From the NCBI GenBank assembly GCA_900544515.1, contig UQVI01000059.1, positions 1 to 10,351 on the forward strand: a stretch of 10,351 nt of DNA, in the 5' to 3' direction. The DNA is from an uncultured Oscillospiraceae bacterium (lineage in GTDB: Bacteria > Bacillota > Clostridia > Oscillospirales > Acutalibacteraceae). The notes beneath the pieces are model-generated. The model saw only the letters and a list, made by a program, of their open reading frames with translations. It did not search any database and was not told where the DNA came from. Position numbers and translations under genes: made by a program. Position 1 is the first letter of the stretch. Every line of letters begins with the position of its first letter. This document shows, piece by piece, positions 1 to 6,602 of the stretch.

Positions 1-48
1 CGAGATTCGCCTTAGTCTCGTGGGCTCGGAGATGTGTATAAGAGACAG
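1..48 (+). other. Untrimmed Nextera adapter with i7 index
   Basis: This is synthetic sequence, not genome. Bases 1-6 match the end of the P7 oligo, 7-14 (TCGCCTTA) are an i7 index, 15-29 are the Nextera read-2 stem (GTCTCGTGGGCTCGG), and 30-48 are the 19-base Tn5 mosaic end. The genomic insert begins at 49. Any ORF or match running into these bases is artefactual. Confidence 0.98.
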
Positions 49-75
49 TTATATACAGCATATAAAATGCATAAT

Positions 76-103
76 TTGCATAGTGTTTAGTGGTTAATAT
101 AAA
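76..103 (+). promoter_or_regulatory. Possible promoter of the 128..937 gene
   Basis: A TTGCAT hexamer (76-81) and a TATAAA hexamer (98-103) lie 16 bases apart upstream of the ribosome site. The -35 match is weak (only TTG). A small inverted repeat, ATGCA (67-71) and TGCAT (77-81), overlaps the -35 and could be an operator. The stretch is very AT-rich, so chance matches are likely and this is only a candidate. Confidence 0.3.
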
Positions 104-127
104 TTCATAAAAAAGGAGAAAATTATT

Positions 128-937
128 ATGAAACTGAATCTGTGTGATATGGATAGGCTGAATTTGACCGGTTCACCACTTAAAGCAATTTCAAAAAAAT
201 ATATGCAGGAAAAGAAAATTGTACCGGGAAGAGAATGCCTGTTTGAATTTCCGCACAAGATAACAGAAAACAATTATATTGCTATATGCTGTGGCTTTAT
301 GTTTGGATATGGAAGTAAAAATGATGATCATCACATCAGAAAATTAAGTATGATAATACATTCAGAAATTGACCCTGATAATGACCATTGCATCAAAGTT
401 ACCCCGATTTGCGAAATGAGTGATGACAGCGGGCATTATATGACATCGCAGGGATCAGACAACAGTTATGTAAAAGTAGGTGTTATTGCGTTGCCTGACA
501 GCATATCGCACGCAGATGATGACTACATTTTTGAAGGATTAACGGGATTTGATATTTCCTATAATGATGGTGATCATCATTTACAGGAAATCAGCATGTT
601 TATTTCGTCTGTCAATTCGAAAGATACACCTGAAGGTGCATACATACAAGATGCATCCGGACATTCGGGAAAAGGTAAGGTATTTTCTGATAAACTCAAT
701 ATTCCGCAGGAATTATTGAGTGCCTACCAAGGTGAGAATCCATTTGAAACATTGGTATATTTAACAGGATATAAGTGCAGGAACAATAAGGGTGACACGC
801 ATATTCGTCAATTAGGTTGTGACCCAACGGTTTATGATTCAAAGTATGGTTATTCTGTTTTGAAAGATAAGCATGGAAATCATGTAACACCACCATACTC
901 AATCAAAACTGGGGGAATATTAGTTTATAAAGATTGA
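128..937 (+). CDS. Unrecognised protein with three His/Asp-containing repeats
   Basis: I do not recognise the family. The 269-residue product has no signal peptide or membrane segment and should be cytosolic. It contains three similar blocks: GF...NDDHHIRKLSM (56-75), GFDISYNDGDHHLQEIS (140-156) and GY...KGDTHIRQLG (214-230), about 84 and 74 residues apart. The first two are each followed by a Ser-Gly-His segment (101-103 and 177-179). This looks like a tandem-repeat beta-rich domain, perhaps ligand- or metal-binding, but that is inference. The start is well supported by AAGGAG at 113-118, nine bases before ATG; the stop is TGA. It is the only + strand gene and stands alone, flanked by a terminator and a decayed integrase, so it could be cargo of an old mobile element. 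Confidence 0.85.
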   Translation: MKLNLCDMDRLNLTGSPLKAISKKYMQEKKIVPGRECLFEFPHKITENNYIAICCGFMFGYGSKNDDHHIRKLSMIIHSEIDPDNDHCIKVTPICEMSDDSGHYMTSQGSDNSYVKVGVIALPDSISHADDDYIFEGLTGFDISYNDGDHHLQEISMFISSVNSKDTPEGAYIQDASGHSGKGKVFSDKLNIPQELLSAYQGENPFETLVYLTGYKCRNNKGDTHIRQLGCDPTVYDSKYGYSVLKDKHGNHVTPPYSIKTGGILVYKD

Positions 938-964
938 TTTTACTTGAATCAATATTGTTAATAT

Positions 965-992
965 TAAAGGCAGAGAGCAATCCCTGCCTTTA
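965..992 (+). terminator. Hairpin terminator after the 128..937 gene
   Basis: A nine-base perfect stem TAAAGGCAG (965-973) / CTGCCTTTA (984-992) with a ten-base loop sits 28 bases past the stop codon and is followed by a modest T-rich run (TTTCTGTT). The U-tract is weak, but position and stem fit an intrinsic terminator. Confidence 0.6.
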
Positions 993-1013
993 TTTCTGTT
1001 GGATTTCTACATT

Positions 1014-1295
1014 TCAAATTTCTTTCTGATTAGCATATTCGGCTAATCGTTTTCTGTTTTGTTCGAATACTGCGTCTACCATGTGAGTATAAATTTTTGC
1101 CGTGACGGATATATCTGAATGTCCCATAAGTTCTTTAGCAACATTCAGTGGTACGCCCGCAGCTTGGTAGTTGGTACAGAAGGTGTGTCTTAACAAGTAT
1201 GGTTCTAAATCTTCAGCAGGATTGACGGGTATTAATTTTTGTTTCTTTGCTTTCCTCATTATTCTACGCAATATCATTCTTAATTTTGCTACCAT
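1014..1295 (-). pseudogene. Tyrosine recombinase (phage-type integrase) remnant
   Basis: The 93-residue product keeps the C-terminal catalytic motifs of tyrosine recombinases: LLRHTFCT with the second catalytic Arg (R36), LMGHSDISVT with the box His (H59), and IYTH with the nucleophile Tyr (Y69). Residues 1-31 (ILRRIMRKAKKQKLIPVNPAEDLE) look like the end of the core-binding domain, which normally lies over 100 residues before the RHTF motif. The gene has therefore lost its N-terminus and also suffered an in-frame internal deletion at about residue 31-32 that removed the first catalytic Arg and the catalytic Lys. An in-frame TAG lies four codons upstream of the ATG, and there is no good ribosome site. 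It cannot be an active integrase and most likely marks a decayed integrative element or prophage. Whether a short protein is still made cannot be judged here. Confidence 0.85.
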
Positions 1296-1305
1296 AACTT
1301 TACTC

Positions 1306-1354
1306 TAATTAAAAGGTCTTATAATTCAAAATGAATCATAAGACCTTTTAATTA
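1306..1354 (-). terminator. Bidirectional terminator, 17-bp perfect inverted repeat
   Basis: TAATTAAAAGGTCTTAT (1306-1322) and its exact reverse complement (1338-1354) enclose a 15-base loop that can itself pair further (ATTC 1324-1327 with GAAT 1333-1336). The right arm contains the TAA stop codon of the carbohydrate-binding protein gene, so the hairpin begins at the end of its coding sequence. T-rich tracts follow the GC core on both strands, so it should end the - strand operon and could also stop + strand transcription. Confidence 0.85.
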
Positions 1355-3142
1355 TTTTCTTTTTTTGAAAGTGAATGCAATTACACAGCCGATTATCAGA
1401 ACTCCTAATGACACGGAAAAATAAATTAAACTTTCTTTATCTAAAGAATTATTTTCTTGTGAGAAATCGGAAATCTTGTTATTTTCATCAGTGGGCTTTT
1501 CATTATTTAATTTACCGTTAAAGTTATTGTTATCCCGAGAAATATTTGGCTGAGAATTATTTGTGTCAGCTTCGCCAGAGTTTTCGGGCGGCTGTTCACC
1601 ATTTTCAAATGATGAATCATTTGGCTTTTCCGGCGGATTACCATTCTGTCCATCGGGAGGAGTCGGCATATCAGTCGGTGTATCGTTACTGTTTGATGAG
1701 TCTTCTGTATTATCAAACGGAATACTGTTATTATCCGAATTCATACCCTTGCCGATATCGTCCTTTTGCATATTTTTCATAGGACTGTTTCCTTGTGCAA
1801 AAACTGACGATACAGCGGTATTATCAATGGTGATTTCTTCTTTATTTTCGCCGATTGTAAGAATACAGGTATCTCCTATATTCATTTCGGGGGTGCTGAT
1901 TACAACAGAGGAAAAGCTGTATGGAATTTCCTCTGATAAAAGCTCGCTGCCGTCGGAATTTGCAACAGATACGGTTGTTCCGGCAGCAGAAGACCCGGTA
2001 TACATAATAAAGCCCTGTGTTGATGATGAATCAAAGCCTTCTGCCATACTGCTGCTGCCGCAGGCAATAACAGTTCCTCCGCTGATTTCACATACGCCCC
2101 CGTTTTCAGAACCATAATCAATAGCACTGTTGCCGTTGTCGGAAACACTGATTAAGATATTTCCGCCGCTGATATAAATATCCTTGTTTGAATCCAGACC
2201 ATCTGCATCTCTGCCGTCAGAATTGGTTATTGTAATATCTCCGCCGGTTATATTTATAACAGAATTCTGACCGCTTCCGTTTGCATTGATACCGTCATCT
2301 GTTGCTGCAATGTCAATCGTTCCGCCGGCAATCGTAACTTCAATTGCTTCCAAACCCTCATAACAGGATGAAATATTGATTTTTCCCGATTCCACATATA
2401 AATATGCGGTTTCATCATCATTGGATGCCGTAATTCCGTCATCTCCTGCTGAAATATGGATTGTGGAATTTTTAATGCGTATACTGTCATTTGCATGTAA
2501 ACCGTCCTGAACAGCGGTAATACCGATATTGCCGCCTGTAATTACCAAGTCGTCATTACATACGATGCCGTGCTGATATTCAGCAGTTATATTCAGTGTG
2601 CCGCTGCCGTTTATCGTTAAATCGTCACGGGAATAAATTGCCCCGTCTATGCCTGCTGAAACGGCATCAGCATTATATTCTGCGCCTGAAGTAAGTGTGT
2701 TTTCTGTTTTATCTGCCAAAGTCAGAAACACTTTGTCTGCCTGCTCAATTTGTATGGCTGCATTATCACTGCAATGAATGGATACATCATTCAATAACAG
2801 CCATATTTTGTCGTCTGAGCCGGCATTAATAATAATGCTTCCGTTTGAAAGATTTCCTGAAAAAACATATTTTCCGGCAGAGGCAATGTATATATCATTG
2901 TCATAAACATATGCGCCGTTTCCGTTTATAGTGCTGTTATTATCAGAAAGAATTATTTCTGCAGCATCAGATTTGTCCCAGTCTGCGTTTAAATCATTGG
3001 CAGTAAACATATCACTTTCCGAATCCGCATTTGCCATTACAGGAATGCCAAGTGGTTTTCCGTTCATAAAAAGAACAGTAATAGCAAGTGTAACAGCCAG
3101 CACAGTATAACAGATGATATTAAAATGCTTGTGTGTTGACAT
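1352..3142 (-). CDS. Cthe_2159-type beta-helix carbohydrate-binding surface protein
   Basis: The 596-residue protein has an N-terminal signal or signal-anchor segment (about 8-28), then roughly residues 45-440 of short repeats of the form I-x-I-x-G-G-x-I-x-I with recurrent DDGI/DGL/EGL turns. This is characteristic of the Cthe_2159 family (Pfam 'Carbohydrate-binding domain-containing protein Cthe_2159'), whose Clostridium thermocellum founder is a calcium-containing right-handed beta-helix reported to bind cellulose and acidic sugars. A long Asn/Asp/Pro/Ser-rich linker (about 450-565) leads to a C-terminal membrane helix (about 571-592) and a KKRK stop-transfer tail, so the helix should be displayed outside the membrane without a sortase signal. 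It is the last gene of the VTC operon: its AGGAG (3149-3153) overlaps the TAG stop of the DUF4956 gene, only nine bases upstream of the ATG. The ligand here is unknown. Confidence 0.9.
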   Translation of the reverse strand: MSTHKHFNIICYTVLAVTLAITVLFMNGKPLGIPVMANADSESDMFTANDLNADWDKSDAAEIILSDNNSTINGNGAYVYDNDIYIASAGKYVFSGNLSNGSIIINAGSDDKIWLLLNDVSIHCSDNAAIQIEQADKVFLTLADKTENTLTSGAEYNADAVSAGIDGAIYSRDDLTINGSGTLNITAEYQHGIVCNDDLVITGGNIGITAVQDGLHANDSIRIKNSTIHISAGDDGITASNDDETAYLYVESGKINISSCYEGLEAIEVTIAGGTIDIAATDDGINANGSGQNSVINITGGDITITNSDGRDADGLDSNKDIYISGGNILISVSDNGNSAIDYGSENGGVCEISGGTVIACGSSSMAEGFDSSSTQGFIMYTGSSAAGTTVSVANSDGSELLSEEIPYSFSSVVISTPEMNIGDTCILTIGENKEEITIDNTAVSSVFAQGNSPMKNMQKDDIGKGMNSDNNSIPFDNTEDSSNSNDTPTDMPTPPDGQNGNPPEKPNDSSFENGEQPPENSGEADTNNSQPNISRDNNNFNGKLNNEKPTDENNKISDFSQENNSLDKESLIYFSVSLGVLIIGCVIAFTFKKRK

Positions 3143-3151
3143 AGTATTCTC

Positions 3152-3823
3152 CTATCCCATATAATCGCCATTGTAGCTTACAAGCACGGCACTGCTGACA
3201 CCGTTTATTTCTGAAAGTGCGTTTATAAAATCAGTATTGTTATCCTTAAGCCTTATTTCTATGTTCATTTCAATCCTATTTTTTTGAACGGTTTTGCTTT
3301 TTATAACACAGCGTTTTGTTGTCTCCTCAAGAAAACCGGTTGCTTTTATTTCACTTTCGTGATCAGAGCAGGTTAAAACTATAATATAAGGATTGCAGTG
3401 AGATTTTTTATTTACAAAGACAAGAAGAATGATGCCTATAATAACACTGCCTATTACAGCAAGCGGAATCATACCTGCAGCAAGAACAATGCCAACAGCA
3501 ATTGACCAGAATAAAAATGCTATGTCAAGTGGCTCTTTGATGGCTGTTCTGAATCGTACAATTGACAATGCACCTACCATACCGAGTGAAAGAACCACAT
3601 TTGAGGTTACTGCAAGAATAACGATTGTTGTAATCATAGTAAGTGCGACAAGTGTTACACCAAAGGATGAGGAGTACATAACTCCTGTATAGGTCTTTTT
3701 GTATACCAAAAAGATAAAAAGTCCTATGCCGAATGCTAATACCAATGCGAGAGCCATATCTAAAATGCTCACACTTGTTACGTTTTCAAGAAAACTTGAT
3801 TTAAAAATGTCATTAAAAGTCAT
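3152..3823 (-). CDS. DUF4956 family membrane protein
   Basis: The product has about four membrane helices (roughly 20-40, 53-73, 100-116, 119-137) and a soluble C-terminal domain (138-223). The conserved loop GALSIVRFRTAIKEP with the following FLFWSIAVGI is the hallmark of the DUF4956 family, found in bacteria beside VTC-domain and CotH-kinase genes; its biochemical role is unknown. I chose the ATG at 3823 (MTFNDIF...), giving 223 residues, because GAAAGGA ends eight bases upstream and family members begin this way. A longer form from 3868 would overlap the VTC gene and adds 15 charged residues. The gene lies 26 bases after the VTC stop and nine bases before the carbohydrate-binding gene, so the three are almost certainly cotranscribed. 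The C-terminal domain has an alternating beta/alpha, ACT-like look, which is only an impression. Confidence 0.9.
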   Translation of the reverse strand: MTFNDIFKSSFLENVTSVSILDMALALVLAFGIGLFIFLVYKKTYTGVMYSSSFGVTLVALTMITTIVILAVTSNVVLSLGMVGALSIVRFRTAIKEPLDIAFLFWSIAVGIVLAAGMIPLAVIGSVIIGIILLVFVNKKSHCNPYIIVLTCSDHESEIKATGFLEETTKRCVIKSKTVQKNRIEMNIEIRLKDNNTDFINALSEINGVSSAVLVSYNGDYMG

Positions 3824-3849
3824 AATAAGAATCCTTTCTTTATGTGTTT

Positions 3850-4521
3850 TTAACCGTAAATACGGCATTGTGCGTATTTTGAAAATGCTGATGAACGGCG
3901 GCTTTCAAGATTAACCGCAGTCTTTATAATATCGGGAATAAATTCATCCCATTTTACTTCAAGAATAATCGGCGCCTCACCTGCAGGTATCGTTATACAT
4001 TCAGGATTCAGAAAATCATTACAGTCAATACCTGTTCGTATATTGTAGTCAATGGTAACACGAACATTCCCTGCAGGAAATGTAAACGGCTCTCGTGTAT
4101 AATCTACAATGGTTTTTGGTTTCAGCCCCTGACTTTTCATTTTGATATACAGCTCATATACAAGCGGCCTGTCACCGTTATTCATCCAATCAATATTACC
4201 ATTTAGAAGTGCCTCAATTTCGTCTGTCGTTATCGTTTCAGATACTTTGCTGCATAAGCCGTTCACTTTGCTTTTCTTTTCAAGACGGATAAAGGATGTG
4301 TCACTGTTATAATAGCGGATACGGAATTTCTCACGCTTATTAATACCATTTATTTTTTCACGAAGTGCAGTATCATTTGCATCATCGAAATATAAGCTTC
4401 TTATTTTATATCTTCCGTCTACTGCGTTTTTATCTGTATAAGCAACTGCATTAAGCCGTGAACGAATTGTGTAGATATCCGCAGCAGAAATTTCATGCTT
4501 CCATTCGTGGCGGAATTTCAT
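3850..4521 (-). CDS. VTC-domain protein (polyphosphate polymerase-like)
   Basis: The 223-residue soluble protein matches the VTC fold, the triphosphate-tunnel domain of yeast Vtc4 that makes polyphosphate from ATP. Basic and acidic tunnel motifs appear in the usual order: EWKHE (6-10), YKIRSLYFDD (38-47), KFRIRYY (65-71), IRLEKKSK (78-85), Arg143 in VDYTREPF, Arg154/Arg162 around VTIDYNIRTG, and ILEVK (186-190). All strands seem present, so the gene looks intact. Whether bacterial members beside DUF4956 genes make polyphosphate is not settled; a nucleotide- or phosphate-linked modification role is an alternative. GGAG (4531-4534) lies nine bases before the ATG. It is the first gene of its operon, behind a promoter carrying a response-regulator-like direct repeat, and it faces the downstream end of the kinase operon across a terminator. 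Confidence 0.9.
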   Translation of the reverse strand: MKFRHEWKHEISAADIYTIRSRLNAVAYTDKNAVDGRYKIRSLYFDDANDTALREKINGINKREKFRIRYYNSDTSFIRLEKKSKVNGLCSKVSETITTDEIEALLNGNIDWMNNGDRPLVYELYIKMKSQGLKPKTIVDYTREPFTFPAGNVRVTIDYNIRTGIDCNDFLNPECITIPAGEAPIILEVKWDEFIPDIIKTAVNLESRRSSAFSKYAQCRIYG

Positions 4522-4554
4522 ATGCTTTTTCTCCTTTCCTCATATCTTTCATCC

Positions 4555-4588
4555 ATAATATAAAGGCTTAACCTTAGAAAAACCTTAG
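4555..4588 (-). promoter_or_regulatory. Promoter of VTC operon with 11-bp-period direct repeat
   Basis: On the - strand the sequence reads CTAAGG-TTTTT-CTAAGG (hexamers at 4588-4583 and 4577-4572), an exact repeat with an 11-base period. Eleven bases further on is a -10-like TATTAT (4560-4555), so the repeat covers the -35 position, where no good -35 hexamer is seen. This is the arrangement of an activator site for OmpR/PhoB-family regulators. A start near 4548 would give a leader of about 27 bases. The adjacent response regulator is the natural candidate to bind. Confidence 0.7.
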
Positions 4589-4609
4589 AAATAATAAAAA
4601 TCTTCAAAA

Positions 4610-4639
4610 AAAGAGTATTTGCAAAAGCAAATACTCTTT
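4610..4639 (-). terminator. Intrinsic terminator of the regulator-kinase operon
   Basis: A 13-base perfect stem AAAGAGTATTTGC (4610-4622) / GCAAATACTCTTT (4627-4639) with a four-base loop lies 13 bases beyond the histidine kinase stop. On the - strand it runs into seven T residues and then TTTTTATT, a textbook Rho-independent terminator. It separates the kinase operon from the VTC operon promoter that follows at once. Confidence 0.92.
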
Positions 4640-4652
4640 AAAAAGTTATATT

Positions 4653-5882
4653 TTAAATTTTTACTTTAAACACAATGGTGTTATCATTTTTATATTTGGC
4701 ATTTATAGTGCCTTTGTGCATTCGGACAATTGATTCTGCTGCAGATAATCCTATTCCGTAACCGCCGTTTTTTTGAGTCCTTGCTGAATCTGAACGGTAA
4801 AATCTGTCAAATAATCTGTTAGCAGGGCATTGCGGCAAATGATCACAGGTGTTGCTGATTTCAAGCTGAATATGCTTTTCGTTTTTACTCAGCATAACGT
4901 AGATTGTTCCGTTTTGATTTGAATACTTAACTGCATTGTCCATAAGAATTGAAATCAATCTTGAAAATAATTCCTTGTTTACAACACAAGCAATGTTCTG
5001 TTCAATATCTTTTTCAATGCATATACTTTTCAGCTTTGCATTTTCATTAAACATATCTGTGATATTTTCTGTAAGCTCGCTTAAGGAAACAGATTCTTTT
5101 ATGTCATCAAGGCTGTTTTCATCTGATTTGGCAAGGGTTAACAGGTTTTGCATTAATCCATTTAATCGATTTACCTGTTCTTTAATATTTTTACTCCATT
5201 TGTTTTCTCCATTGTATAGCTCCATTGCTTCTGTATTGGACAGTATAATTGCCAGCGGTGTTTTTATTTCGTGTCCTGCATCTGTTACAAATTGTTTCTG
5301 ACGCTCAATATTTTCAGCAACGGGCCTGATTGCTTTTTTAGACAGCAAAATCACTAAAAGGAGCATAGCAATCCAGCAGGAAAATCCGATAAAGGATGAC
5401 AGCATCAATACACGTAATACATCATGTGTTTGTCTTGTTGTATCAAGGAAGAAATATACCTTGCTGTTATCATGCTCATTTACAGCACATTTATATCGGA
5501 ATGAGCTGATTTTTCCTTCAGAAGCTTTTGAAGGAATTACCTTTTTAAACAGCGCTTCTGCATCTTCTTCGGAAATATTGGCAATACGGTTAATATCAGT
5601 TGAAATTATATTGTCAGAGCTGTCGGTGCGAATTGTGAAATATACGGATGCCATTTTAAAATTTTCATCCATAGGAGCGGACAGGAATTCCATCGGTCTT
5701 TTTTCGTTGCGTGGCGGCTGTTTCATGGTTTCATTGTTTAACAGTGAATTTATCAGTTGCTCATTCTGATTTTTTGAAGCATAAGCATTTCCGATATTTA
5801 TTGCTCCTAAAAGCAGTACTATCAGAATAGTGATTGCCAGCATAGCAGAAAAAATGAATTTTTTTTGAAGCTTTTTAATCAT
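4653..5882 (-). CDS. Sensor histidine kinase
   Basis: A 409-residue membrane kinase expected to sense an envelope or extracellular signal and phosphorylate the adjacent regulator. It has membrane helices at about 9-31 and 157-180 enclosing an extracytoplasmic domain of about 125 residues that I do not recognise. The H-box FVTDAGHEIKTPL carries the phosphoacceptor His204. The ATPase domain shows an N-box (ILMDNAVKYS, Asn316), an F-box (LFDRFYRSD) and a G2 box (GGYGIGLSAAES). The classical G1 motif DxGxG is absent; the segment reads SNTCDHLP, a variant seen in a group of Firmicutes kinases. No HAMP domain is obvious, because helix two runs into the H-box in about 20 residues. The ATG overlaps the regulator's TGA (ATGA), which implies translational coupling. 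The signal is unknown. Confidence 0.95.
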   Translation of the reverse strand: MIKKLQKKFIFSAMLAITILIVLLLGAINIGNAYASKNQNEQLINSLLNNETMKQPPRNEKRPMEFLSAPMDENFKMASVYFTIRTDSSDNIISTDINRIANISEEDAEALFKKVIPSKASEGKISSFRYKCAVNEHDNSKVYFFLDTTRQTHDVLRVLMLSSFIGFSCWIAMLLLVILLSKKAIRPVAENIERQKQFVTDAGHEIKTPLAIILSNTEAMELYNGENKWSKNIKEQVNRLNGLMQNLLTLAKSDENSLDDIKESVSLSELTENITDMFNENAKLKSICIEKDIEQNIACVVNKELFSRLISILMDNAVKYSNQNGTIYVMLSKNEKHIQLEISNTCDHLPQCPANRLFDRFYRSDSARTQKNGGYGIGLSAAESIVRMHKGTINAKYKNDNTIVFKVKI

Positions 5883-6553
5883 TCTGATGCCTCCAGCGTG
5901 TATCCGATATTCCGCTTGACTTTAATTTCAACATTGGCATTTAACGAGGTGAGCCGTTTGCGCAGATATGAAATATATACCCAAACAATGCCTATGTCTG
6001 CCTCTGTTTCATATCCCCATACCTTTGTCAGCAAATCCTCTGTGGAGAGATAAATGCCTTTATTCAGCATAAGTAATTCCATCATCCGGTATTCAAGCTT
6101 TGGTAAAACAAAGCTTTGATCGTTTCCGGATAATTCACAACTTTGCATATTAAGCGTTATATTGCCTGCTGTTAAAATGTCAGGTGTGAATTCTTCACGG
6201 CGCCGAAGCATGGCTCTTACTCTGGCAAGCAACTCACCCATATTAAATGGTTTCGGCAAATAATCATCAGCACCTGCATCAAGACCTTCTATTCTGTTTT
6301 CAATTTCGGCCTTTGCTGTCAGCAGAAGAATAGGCGTTTTGATACCCTCTTTTCTCAGTTGCTGCAGCACCTCAATACCATTAAGACCCGGCATCATAAT
6401 ATCAAGAATTATACCGTCATAATGTTCTGCTTTTGCCCAGTCAAGTGCATCATTGCCGTTGTAAACCGCATCTACCGTGTAATTGTGGTATTCAAGAATA
6501 TCTGTAACTGCTTCAGACATACTTTTTTCATCTTCGGCATATAAAAGCTTCAT
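5879..6553 (-). CDS. OmpR/PhoB-family response regulator
   Basis: The 224-residue protein has a receiver domain (about 1-117) and a winged-helix DNA-binding domain (about 125-220). The receiver is complete: acidic pocket E7/D8, phosphoacceptor Asp51 in ILDIMMPG, Thr79 in LLLTAKA and Lys101 in LPKPF. The C-terminal domain shows the OmpR-type pattern LPKLEYRMMELL...LLTKVWGYE...VWVYISYLRKRL. It should act as a transcription factor switched by the downstream kinase, with which it overlaps by four bases. GAGGTG (6559-6564) precedes the ATG. The CTAAGG-type direct repeats upstream of this gene and of the VTC operon are the likely targets, implying autoregulation. Confidence 0.95.
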   Translation of the reverse strand: MKLLYAEDEKSMSEAVTDILEYHNYTVDAVYNGNDALDWAKAEHYDGIILDIMMPGLNGIEVLQQLRKEGIKTPILLLTAKAEIENRIEGLDAGADDYLPKPFNMGELLARVRAMLRRREEFTPDILTAGNITLNMQSCELSGNDQSFVLPKLEYRMMELLMLNKGIYLSTEDLLTKVWGYETEADIGIVWVYISYLRKRLTSLNANVEIKVKRNIGYTLEASE

Positions 6554-6568
6554 AGTATCACCTCAATT

Positions 6569-6602
6569 TTATTGAACAACAGGAAACTTAGTTAAACCTT
6601 AG
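6569..6602 (-). promoter_or_regulatory. Regulator operon promoter with 11-bp-period direct repeat
   Basis: The - strand reads CTAAGG-TTTAA-CTAAGT (hexamers at 6602-6597 and 6591-6586), the same motif and 11-base period as the site upstream of the VTC gene, with one mismatch in the second half. A weak -10-like AATAAA follows at 6573-6568, close to the spacing seen at the VTC promoter. The position, 33 bases or more upstream of the regulator ATG, fits autoregulation by an OmpR-family protein. Confidence 0.6.

Noticed and set aside
1563..2117. A 184-codon + strand open frame
   Set aside because: It is antisense to the Cthe_2159-type gene, whose family match and ribosome site are clear; the frame is open because of the Ser/Asn/Gly-rich codons on the other strand.
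3824..3868. Longer start for the DUF4956 gene at 3868
   Set aside because: It would overlap the VTC gene and adds charged residues unlike the family start; the ATG at 3823 has a well-spaced GAAAGGA.
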